A stretch of 5,614 nt of DNA from Hyphomicrobiales bacterium (GTDB lineage: Bacteria > Pseudomonadota > Alphaproteobacteria > Rhizobiales > Beijerinckiaceae), in NCBI GenBank assembly GCA_028290085.1, contig JAQGKN010000242.1, forward strand, positions 1 through 5,614. The letters are read 5' to 3'. A program made the position numbers and the translations under genes. This document shows, piece by piece, positions 1 to 5,614 of the stretch. Below the pieces are notes generated by a model that made no database searches, had not been told where the DNA came from, and was given only the letters and a program-made list of their open reading frames with translations. Each line of letters starts with the position of its first letter. Position 1 is the first letter of the stretch.

Positions 1-166
1 GAATCGTCACCGTCCCCGCCCATAATTTTTGCGCACCCGCGCGCGCGAAATCCACGGCCGCCTTACGGTCCATGCCGGGCGTCTGCGCGGTGTTGGGATC
101 GAGCGCATTGCCGGGAATGACGCGGACGCCATCATGTTTCCAGCGGGGACTGTTCTCTTCGCTCAT
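1..166 (-). CDS. Cupin-domain protein, N-terminal 55 codons (runs off left edge)
   Basis: Reading leftward from ATG at 166-164, the frame stays open for 55 codons plus one base to the window edge. The protein begins MSEENSPRWKHDGVRVIPG and continues with a PNTAQTPGMDRKAA segment and then AQKLWAGTVTI. I recognise this as the N-terminus of a small single-domain cupin (RmlC-like fold, usually about 130-140 residues) common in Hyphomicrobiales. The metal-binding histidine motif of that family would lie just outside the window, so fold and metal binding cannot be checked here. The start is supported by a GAGGTGA Shine-Dalgarno sequence 7 nt upstream. The gene is co-directional with nasA, 69 nt downstream of its stop, so co-transcription is possible but unproven. 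No role in nitrogen metabolism is established. The cupin call rests on recognition of the opening residues only. Confidence 0.72.
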   Translation of the reverse strand, partial: MSEENSPRWKHDGVRVIPGNALDPNTAQTPGMDRKAAVDFARAGAQKLWAGTVTI

Positions 167-170
167 CGCC

Positions 171-177
171 TCACCTC
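171..177 (-). promoter_or_regulatory. Ribosome binding site of the cupin gene
   Basis: The minus strand reads GAGGTGA, a good match to the anti-Shine-Dalgarno sequence. Its GAGG core lies 7 nt before the ATG at 166. It fixes the start of a gene that is otherwise cut off by the window edge. Confidence 0.65.
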
Positions 178-203
178 GCGTTTCTACGAGATGTGGCACG
201 CAG

Positions 204-229
204 CACCAGCCCGCGCAATGCGACTGGTG
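204..229 (-). other. Weak inverted repeat after the nasA stop
   Basis: CACCAG (204-209 on the plus strand) and CTGGTG (224-229) are perfect 6-bp complements separated by 14 nt. The loop contains a further CGC/GCG 3-bp match. The repeat starts 7 nt past the nasA stop in the 69-nt gap before the cupin gene. It lacks a U-tract on either strand, so it is a poor intrinsic terminator; at most it is a 3'-end stabilising hairpin, or chance. Confidence 0.2.
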
Positions 230-235
230 TCGAAG

Positions 236-2923
236 TCAGGCGGCCACCTTGGGCGCATGCGTGGCGATGATCTTGCGCAGCTCCGGCACGCAGGAGCCGC
301 AATTCGTGCCTGCCTTCAGGCATGCGCCGATGGCTTCCGCCGACGTCGCCACGCCCGACGCCACGAGATCTCGGATGGTCGCAAGCCCCACGCCGAAACA
401 GGCGCAAACCGTCGGCCCGGCATCGGCCACGCCAGAGGCATCGCGCCCCGACAGCAAAAGCTTGCGCTCGGTTGCGCCGAGATCCTCGGCTGCGAACATC
501 GCCTTCACCGCGTCCCAGCCACAGGCCTCGCCCGTTGGTGCGATGAAGAAAGCGCCGATCAACCGGCCCCCGACGAAAGCCGCGACCCGATACAACCCGC
601 GGTCCGCATCCTGAAACTCGGCCAGCTCAGCGCCCGCAAACAGCCCGTGCACAAAACTGGCGCAATCGGCGATGTCGAGCTCAGTCGCAAGAAGCGCGCC
701 ATGTCCGCCACCGACGGCAACGCGCGCGGACCACCATTCCGCACCAAGCTCAGGCACGTCGCGCGCGAGCACGAAGCCATGCCTCGCATATTCGACCGGC
801 GCCATGGACGCAGCCGTCGCCTTCAGCTCAGGCTGGCCCGAATAACGATCCGTGGAAGGCTGCACAAGCGCGCCGACGCGCCCGTCTGACGATGTTTCCG
901 CGCTCCAATGAATCGGCGCAAAGATCTCGCCGCGACGCTGCCCCTCGCTGACACGCACGCGCAAGATTGCGGAGCCGAATTCGGAGGCCACACGCGCGAA
1001 GCCGCCATCGGCGAGCGCGAATGACAAAGCATCGTCGGGATGCACTTCGACGAAGGGCTCGGTCAGATGCGCGCCCAGCCGCGGGCTGAGGCCCGTGCGC
1101 GTCATCGTATGCCACTGGTCGCGCACACGTCCCGTATTGAGCATCAGCGGGAAAGCCGCGCTGACCGCATGTTTCAGCGCGGGCGCCTCGACAACGGTAA
1201 AGCGCGCCTTACGGTCGGGCGTGAAGAACTGCCCGTCGCGAAACAGGATCTTGTCCTCAAGCGGTGCACCCGCGGGCGCAGGCCATTGCACAGGCTGCAT
1301 GCGCTGATAATCGCCCTCGTCGAAAGCCAGCGCGCCAATATCGAAATCGCGCGTTCCGTCGTTCTCGAACGCCGAAAGACGCGCATGTTCGGCAAAGATT
1401 TCACCGGCGCTACCGAAAGCGAAGGCGTCGCCGAAGCCGAGCCTCTTCGCCACTTCGCACACGATCCACCAATCCGGCCGCACGTCTCCCGGCAGCGGCA
1501 GGAAGCTGCGCTGGCGTGAAATGCGACGCTCGGAATTGGTAACCGTGCCATCCTTCTCAGCCCAGGCGGCTGCGGGCAGCAGCACGTGCGCCCCGCAATT
1601 CACCGTGTCGTTCGAGCGCATCACTTCCGACACGACGAAGAGATCGAGCCCCTTCATGGCCGTGCGCACATGATCGGCGCGCGGCAGCGACACCGCCGGA
1701 TTGGTCGCCATGACCCAGAGCGCGCGAATATCGCCCGACGCAATCGCGTCGAACATGGCTACGGCCTTCAGGCCCTCGCGCGTCGCCATGCGCGGTGCCG
1801 ACCAGAAACGCTGCACGCGGTCGACTTCCTGCGGCGCAAAGCCCATATGCGCGGCCAACATATTGGCGAGACCGCCGACCTCGCGCCCGCCCATCGCATT
1901 GGGCTGACCCGTCAGCGAGAACGGCCCGAGCCCCGGCTTGCCGATGCGACCTGTGGCAAGATGACAATTGATGATCGCATCGACCTTGTCCGTCCCCTGC
2001 GCCGACTGATTGACGCCCTGGCTCCAGGCGGTGACAACCTTGGGCGTGCCGATCCAGAGATCGATAAAGCTCTGCAAGAGAGCCACATCGATGCCCGCGC
2101 GCGCAGCGGCAACATCGAGGTTGGGCGCAAGTTCGCGCGCCGACGCAAGCGCCGCATCATACCCTTGCGTATGCGCGCCCATGTAATCGGCGTCACACGC
2201 ACGGCGCTCCGCAATCGCCATGAAGAGCGCACTGAACAGGATCGAATCCATACCCGGCGCGACGGGGAGAAAGAGATCCGCCTCTTCCACGCTGGCCGTG
2301 CGGCGCGGATCGATGACGATGATCTTCGCGCCACGCTCCGCGCGGTTTTTCAGCATGCGTTGAAACAGAATGGGATGGCACCAGGCTGCATTCGACCCGA
2401 CGAGAACGATGAGATCGGCCTGATCGAGATCGGTGTAGTTGCCGGGCACGGCATCCGCGCCGAACGCGCGCTTGTGTCCGGCAACCGACGAGGCCATGCA
2501 CAGGCGCGAATTGGTATCGACATTCGCGGTGCCGAGATAACCCTTCATCAGCTTGTTGGCGACGTAATAATCTTCCGTCAGCAATTGCCCGGAGAGATAG
2601 AAAGCGGTTGCATCAGGGCCGTGTTGCGCAATGGTTGTCTGAAACCCCTGTGCCACGACGTCGAGCGCGTTGTCCCACGACGTCCGCTCGTAAGAGCCAG
2701 AACGCGTCAGGAGCATGGGGTGCAGCAACCGCTGCTCCAGCGCCAGCGTTTCGCCGAGCGCCGAGCCTTTGGAACAGAGCCGGCCGAAATTCGCGGGATG
2801 CTGCGGATCGCCCGCGATCACGGCGCCGCCCATGCCATCGGGCTTGGTGAGAACGCCGCAGCCGACGCCGCAATAGGGGCACGTCGTCTTCACAGCGGGG
2901 GATTCGACGAGAGGCGCATTCAT
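236..2923 (-). CDS. nasA: Assimilatory nitrate reductase, catalytic subunit (Mo-bisPGD, [4Fe-4S], C-terminal BFD [2Fe-2S])
   Basis: This 895-residue enzyme reduces nitrate to nitrite in the cytoplasm; there is no Tat or Sec signal before the first cluster motif. The N-terminal [4Fe-4S] ligands are C15, C18, C22 (CPYCGVGC) and C50 (RLCSKGS). C142 in NSRLCMASS is the expected molybdenum ligand of the NapA/NasA branch of the DMSO reductase family. Cofactor-contact segments include GSNAAWCHP (176-184), IDPRRT (204-209) and TGQPNAMGGREVG (338-350), and a molydopterin-dinucleotide-binding domain follows at roughly 590-710. The last 60 residues form a BFD-like [2Fe-2S] domain with C840, C842, C875 and C878 (CACFGVG ... 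CGSC), as in the longer NasA form known from Klebsiella. That domain is an entry point for electrons. The ATG at 2923 has an AGGAG sequence 8 nt upstream, and the stop is TGA. It is the third gene of the operon, after nirA and the FAD/FeS reductase. There is no separate NasC-type reductase in the window, so the upstream flavoprotein is the likely donor (inference). The frame looks intact. Confidence 0.95.
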   Translation of the reverse strand: MNAPLVESPAVKTTCPYCGVGCGVLTKPDGMGGAVIAGDPQHPANFGRLCSKGSALGETLALEQRLLHPMLLTRSGSYERTSWDNALDVVAQGFQTTIAQHGPDATAFYLSGQLLTEDYYVANKLMKGYLGTANVDTNSRLCMASSVAGHKRAFGADAVPGNYTDLDQADLIVLVGSNAAWCHPILFQRMLKNRAERGAKIIVIDPRRTASVEEADLFLPVAPGMDSILFSALFMAIAERRACDADYMGAHTQGYDAALASARELAPNLDVAAARAGIDVALLQSFIDLWIGTPKVVTAWSQGVNQSAQGTDKVDAIINCHLATGRIGKPGLGPFSLTGQPNAMGGREVGGLANMLAAHMGFAPQEVDRVQRFWSAPRMATREGLKAVAMFDAIASGDIRALWVMATNPAVSLPRADHVRTAMKGLDLFVVSEVMRSNDTVNCGAHVLLPAAAWAEKDGTVTNSERRISRQRSFLPLPGDVRPDWWIVCEVAKRLGFGDAFAFGSAGEIFAEHARLSAFENDGTRDFDIGALAFDEGDYQRMQPVQWPAPAGAPLEDKILFRDGQFFTPDRKARFTVVEAPALKHAVSAAFPLMLNTGRVRDQWHTMTRTGLSPRLGAHLTEPFVEVHPDDALSFALADGGFARVASEFGSAILRVRVSEGQRRGEIFAPIHWSAETSSDGRVGALVQPSTDRYSGQPELKATAASMAPVEYARHGFVLARDVPELGAEWWSARVAVGGGHGALLATELDIADCASFVHGLFAGAELAEFQDADRGLYRVAAFVGGRLIGAFFIAPTGEACGWDAVKAMFAAEDLGATERKLLLSGRDASGVADAGPTVCACFGVGLATIRDLVASGVATSAEAIGACLKAGTNCGSCVPELRKIIATHAPKVAA

Positions 2924-2931
2924 CTGGAAGG

Positions 2932-2936
2932 CTCCT
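2932..2936 (-). promoter_or_regulatory. nasA ribosome binding site overlapping the reductase stop codon
   Basis: The minus strand reads TAGGAG, in which the terminal TAG of the flavoprotein frame (2937-2935) overlaps an AGGAG Shine-Dalgarno core. The core lies 8 nt before the nasA ATG at 2923. Ribosomes finishing the upstream gene would stop directly on the nasA initiation region, a layout that favours translational coupling. It also supports 2935 as the native end of the upstream gene. Confidence 0.75.
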
Positions 2937-3102
2937 AGTAGACGTCGGCCTGATAGCGTCCGTTCTTCTTCAGCCCTGCGATGAAAGACTTCGCAGCGTC
3001 TGGCTCAAGACCGCCATGCGCGGAGGCGATCTCACACAGAGTCTGCTCGACGTCGCGCGCCATGCGCTTGGCATCGCCGCAGATGTAGAAATGCGCGCCC
3101 TA
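2935..3102 (-). pseudogene. Severed C-terminal tail of the CysJ-like reductase, beyond an in-frame amber codon
   Basis: The codon at 3102-3100 is TAG. The same frame then continues for 54 sense codons to a second TAG at 2937-2935. The tail starts GAHFYICGDAKRMARDVEQT, includes AHGGLEPDAAKSF, and ends LKKNGRYQADVY. This is the canonical C-terminus of the CysJ/cytochrome P450 reductase-type NADPH domain: E. coli CysJ has the same GAH-x-Y-x-CGDA-x-RMA-DVEQ block and also ends RYQ-x-DVY. The CGDA cysteine and the terminal aromatic residue of this family take part in NADPH/FAD positioning and hydride transfer. There is no in-frame start codon with a plausible Shine-Dalgarno sequence that would let the tail be made separately. 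Without readthrough, or a correction of the base call, it is not expressed. Confidence 0.85.
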
Positions 3103-4530
3103 GTCGAGCCAGGCCCAGAGATCCGCGCCAGCCTCGCGCATCCGGTCCTGTACATAAACTTTCTGCGCACCGTCGCGTGACCATGCGGTGGACAGGCGCG
3201 TCAAAGCTCCGGCCGCGCTGAAACCCTCAAGCTCCTCGCGATAGAAGAAGTCGGTTGCCTCGCGTTGGTGGCCAAAGAAAAGCCACGCTCCGCCAGCCGC
3301 TTTTTGCGCAAGACGCTCCTGCAGAAACGCGCGGAACGGCGCGACGCCCGTGCCGGGGCCAACCATGATGATCGGCGTCTCGTGTGTAGACGGCAGGCCG
3401 AAGCCATGCGCCTTTTGCACGTAGACCTTGAGCGGACTGCCCTCAGGCAGACGATCCGAAAACCACGTCGAGGCCACACCGTGACGGTCGCGCTCGTTGA
3501 GGCGATAGCGCACTGTGTCGATGGTCAGCGTCACACGTCCCGCATGCGCGCGTGGCGAGGACGAGATCGAATAGAGCCTGGGCTGCAACGGCTCCAGCGA
3601 TTCCACCAAGGCCTCGGGATCGGGCCGCAGCGGTGCGAATTTTTCCAGAGCACCGAGCACGTCGAGCGAAGCAGCATCGCCATCTGGATCTTCGCCCCGC
3701 GCCAAAGCCTGCGCGCAGAGACGCCGCGACCCGCCGGTCAGGAACGAGATCAGCTGGAACAGCATGTCGGGAGCAAGCGCCAGCGAGATATCCTCGATCA
3801 GCACATCGCGCAGCGCGCGTCCGCCAATCGGGAAATCTCCGGGAGCATCGATGGCCGCGAGCACGGCATCCACGAGTGCTGGATCATTCTGGGCGAACAC
3901 ACCGAGCGAGTCACCCACTTCGTAAGTAAGGCCCGAGGCAGCGAGATCGATTTCGATGTGATTGGTGATCTTCTCGGACCCCTCACCGTTCAACTTGCGC
4001 CGTGACACAAAGCTGGCTTCGACCGGCGTCGCGCGCGAGTAACCGAGTGCTGCGTTGCGTTCCACAGGTGCGGGCTTGGCTGCGCGCTCCTCGGGAGACG
4101 TCGCACCGCCGCCGCTCTCTTCAATGAGCTTCTTCAGCATGCGCGCGGTTTCCTTGCCGCCGGGCGCGCAAAGGTTCAGCCGCTCTTCCGCCTGCTCGGC
4201 GATGGATTTCGAATACGTCGCGCAATCGGAGCCGCATTGTCCGCAATCCTGCTGCGCCATAGCCGCCATCATGCGGCGTGCGAGCGGCTTGCCATCCGCC
4301 AGTGTCATGCGTTCGTCGATGGGCATGGCCGGGTCGTGCCACGGTGCTTCGGCTTCATCGTCGCCCTGCAACGATGGCGCGTCGCTGGGTGCGAGCGCGG
4401 TGACGCCCGCATTGTCGAGCGCCAGCGCGCCTGCCAGAAACCCCGACAGCCAAGCGCGTTGTTCTGCATTGAAAGGTGCGTTTTCGGGGATCAGCGGAAC
4501 GATTGATGGCATGGACGTGGGCGCATTCAT
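3100..4530 (-). CDS. CysJ-like NADPH/FAD reductase with [4Fe-4S] module replacing flavodoxin; truncated by an amber codon
   Basis: The readable frame gives 476 residues; with the tail beyond the amber codon the full gene would span 2935-4530 and encode 531 residues. Residues 19-35 (PFNAEQRAWLSGFLAG) resemble the N-terminal linker of CysJ. Instead of an FMN-binding flavodoxin domain there is a CX2CX3CX17C motif (C96, C99, C103, C121, followed by PGG) of the RnfB/CFeSP FeS type. The FAD-binding domain follows from about 165, with RLYSISSSP at 318-326. NADPH-domain marks are GPGTGVAPFRAFLQER (391-406), FFGHQREATDFFY (418-430) and SRDGAQKVYVQD (451-462); the SRD and K-x-Y residues match the 2'-phosphate site of NADPH enzymes. 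The start is fixed by an ATGA overlap with the nirA stop and a GGGGGA sequence 8 nt upstream. It is probably the NADPH-dependent electron donor to NirA and NasA (inference); annotation pipelines would call it sulfite reductase subunit alpha. Lying in a nitrate operon argues against a dedicated sulfite role. As truncated it probably lacks NADPH-linked activity. Confidence 0.85.
   Translation of the reverse strand: MNAPTSMPSIVPLIPENAPFNAEQRAWLSGFLAGALALDNAGVTALAPSDAPSLQGDDEAEAPWHDPAMPIDERMTLADGKPLARRMMAAMAQQDCGQCGSDCATYSKSIAEQAEERLNLCAPGGKETARMLKKLIEESGGGATSPEERAAKPAPVERNAALGYSRATPVEASFVSRRKLNGEGSEKITNHIEIDLAASGLTYEVGDSLGVFAQNDPALVDAVLAAIDAPGDFPIGGRALRDVLIEDISLALAPDMLFQLISFLTGGSRRLCAQALARGEDPDGDAASLDVLGALEKFAPLRPDPEALVESLEPLQPRLYSISSSPRAHAGRVTLTIDTVRYRLNERDRHGVASTWFSDRLPEGSPLKVYVQKAHGFGLPSTHETPIIMVGPGTGVAPFRAFLQERLAQKAAGGAWLFFGHQREATDFFYREELEGFSAAGALTRLSTAWSRDGAQKVYVQDRMREAGADLWAWLD
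4527..4530 (-). other. ATGA stop/start overlap between nirA and the flavoprotein gene
   Basis: On the minus strand the flavoprotein ATG (4530-4528) shares bases with the nirA TGA (4529-4527). A 4-nt overlap of this kind usually reflects translational coupling and stoichiometric production, here of a reductase and its presumed electron acceptor. Confidence 0.85.
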
Positions 4531-5614
4531 GATGGCGTTCCCCCGACGAGACGCTGAAGATCGGCGATGTCGTGGCGTGCGGTGAAATCCTGAAAGCTTT
4601 CCTCGGGCGATGCGCGATGGGCAAGATAGGCCTTCAGCAGGCTCTCGACGAAGGCCGGCGCATCTTCCGCCGTCAAATCGGATTGCAGCAGACGGCCGAT
4701 AGCGGCTTTGTCAGCATAACCGCCGCCCACATGCAGGTGATAGCCCTCAACCTGATCGCCATCATCGTTCACCGTCACCTTGGCGCCGATGAGCCCGATA
4801 TCGCCGATATAATGCTGGGCACAGGAATGATGGCAGCCCGTGAGATGGATATTCACGGGACGATCCATTGCGACGCGCCCGTCCATATGGTCGGCGATCT
4901 TGAGCGCATGGCCCTTCGTGTCGGACGCTGCGAACTTGCAGCCCCGGCTGCCCGTGCAGGCGATGAGGCCCGCGCGCACGTTGGACACTTCGCACTGAAA
5001 GCCAGCATCTTTGATGGCAGCGAGCGCCGCCTCGACACTCGCGTCTGCGACCCCCGACAGGATGAGATTCTGCCAGACGGTGAGGCGGATATCGCCATCC
5101 CCGAACGCGCGAGAAATCTTTGCGAGCGCGCGCATCTCACCGCTAGTCATGCGTCCCAGTGGCGTCCACACGCCGATCCAGTTGAGCCCCGCCTGCTTCT
5201 GCTTATGCACGCCCAGATGCGCGAGCCGGTCGACGGGCGGGCGCGTAGAGACGAGCGATGCATCGACATGCACGAGCGGTCGACCGAGCATCTTCTCGAC
5301 TTCCGCAATGAACTTCGGAAAACCCCAGGCATCCAGCACGTACTTGAGCCGCGACTTTGCGCGGTTGGTGCGATCGCCATTCTCGATGAACACACGCACG
5401 ATGGCATCAGCGACTGCGGTCGCTTCCTCAGGTGGAAGAATGACGCCGGTGTCGCGAGCGAGATCGCGGTGGCCGGAGATGCCGCCAATGACGAGACGGT
5501 AATAGACGCCGGGCGCAACAGGCGCGCCCTCGCCCACCTGCACCGCCTGAAAGCCGATATCGTTGGTTTCTTCCAGCGTCGCAATGCGTCCGCCGCCGTC
5601 AAAGGACACGTTGA
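4527..5614 (-). CDS. nirA: Siroheme/[4Fe-4S] nitrite reductase, C-terminal part (runs off right edge)
   Basis: This enzyme reduces nitrite to ammonium with six electrons in the cytoplasm. The window holds about 361 C-terminal codons. The GTG at 5609-5607 is not the start: the codon before it is AAC, and NVSFDGGGR is an internal conserved stretch of the family, so the N-terminal third or so lies beyond the edge. Counting from that GTG as residue 1, the siroheme/[4Fe-4S] ligands are C218 and C224 (CTGSRGC) and C259 and C263 (TGCHHSC, followed by AQHYIGDIGL). This CX5C plus CX3C pattern belongs to the nitrite/sulfite reductase family, and the flanking residues fit NirA rather than CysI. The single-chain NirA type has no NADH-binding FAD domains as in NirB, so it needs an external donor; the overlapping FAD/FeS reductase is the obvious candidate (inference). 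The donor could equally be ferredoxin. No frame break is seen. The operon promoter and 5' end are outside the window. Confidence 0.92.
   Translation of the reverse strand, partial: NVSFDGGGRIATLEETNDIGFQAVQVGEGAPVAPGVYYRLVIGGISGHRDLARDTGVILPPEEATAVADAIVRVFIENGDRTNRAKSRLKYVLDAWGFPKFIAEVEKMLGRPLVHVDASLVSTRPPVDRLAHLGVHKQKQAGLNWIGVWTPLGRMTSGEMRALAKISRAFGDGDIRLTVWQNLILSGVADASVEAALAAIKDAGFQCEVSNVRAGLIACTGSRGCKFAASDTKGHALKIADHMDGRVAMDRPVNIHLTGCHHSCAQHYIGDIGLIGAKVTVNDDGDQVEGYHLHVGGGYADKAAIGRLLQSDLTAEDAPAFVESLLKAYLAHRASPEESFQDFTARHDIADLQRLVGGTPS

Noticed and set aside
204..229. Inverted repeat after nasA as an intrinsic terminator
   Set aside because: It has a 6-bp stem, a 14-nt loop and no U-tract; too weak to call a terminator, so it is listed only as a low-confidence repeat.
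29..889. Plus-strand open frame of 286 codons opposite the 3' end of nasA and the cupin start
   Set aside because: It spans two genes read in the other direction, has Arg-rich shadow composition and shows no domain.
1586..2938. Plus-strand open frame of 450 codons opposite the 5' half of nasA
   Set aside because: The product is rich in Arg, His and Ala with no recognisable motif, as expected for an antisense shadow in a GC-rich gene. The minus-strand frame carries clear nitrate reductase motifs over the same bases.
3100..3102. TAG as a pyrrolysine codon
   Set aside because: No pyl genes are in the window and the family has no known pyrrolysine at this position; the residue before GAH is ordinary and variable in homologues.
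2970..3170. A 66-codon minus-strand frame across the amber site, considered as a separate small gene or a frameshifted tail
   Set aside because: It is in a different frame from the reductase and its translation shows none of the conserved tail. The true tail is in the same frame as the main gene, so no frameshift is involved.
3265..4005. Plus-strand open frame of 246 codons opposite the flavoprotein gene
   Set aside because: It is antisense to the FAD and NADPH domains, has no motif and is rich in Arg and Gln; treated as a shadow frame.
5607..5609. GTG as a possible start of nirA
   Set aside because: The frame is open upstream to the edge (AAC precedes it), and NVSFDGGG is an internal conserved stretch of the nitrite reductase family, so the GTG encodes an internal valine.

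Overview
The window is GC-rich and densely coding, with every supportable gene on the minus strand. It carries an assimilatory nitrate/nitrite reduction operon. Codon use, the siroheme nitrite reductase type and the gene order suggest an alphaproteobacterium, probably Hyphomicrobiales. That placement is inference; no RNA gene or other taxonomic marker is present.

In transcription order (right to left): (1) the 3' two-thirds of nirA, a siroheme/[4Fe-4S] nitrite reductase that runs off the right edge (4527-5614). (2) A CysJ-like NADPH/FAD reductase in which a small [4Fe-4S] module stands where the flavodoxin (FMN) domain normally is. It starts at 4530 in an ATGA overlap with the nirA stop. (3) nasA, a cytoplasmic molybdenum nitrate reductase with a C-terminal BFD-type [2Fe-2S] domain (236-2923). 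(4) After a 69-nt gap, the first 55 codons of a small cupin protein that runs off the left edge (1-166). The operon promoter must lie beyond the right edge. No intergenic stretch exceeds 69 nt, apart from the 176 nt made non-coding by the amber codon described next.

The notable event is an in-frame TAG at 3100-3102 inside the flavoprotein gene. The frame continues past it for 54 codons that spell the family's conserved C-terminus (GAHFYICGDA ... GRYQADVY) and ends at a second TAG at 2935-2937, where the nasA ribosome binding site begins. The gene is therefore a nonsense allele, a sequencing error, or a case of amber readthrough. If only the 476-residue product is made, it lacks the last part of the NADPH-binding domain.

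Functional model (inference): the FAD/[4Fe-4S] protein takes electrons from NADPH and delivers them to NirA and to the BFD cluster of NasA, so nitrate is reduced to nitrite and then to ammonium in the cytoplasm. Loss of the reductase tail would hit this shared electron supply. No CRISPR array, mobile element, tRNA or rRNA was seen.
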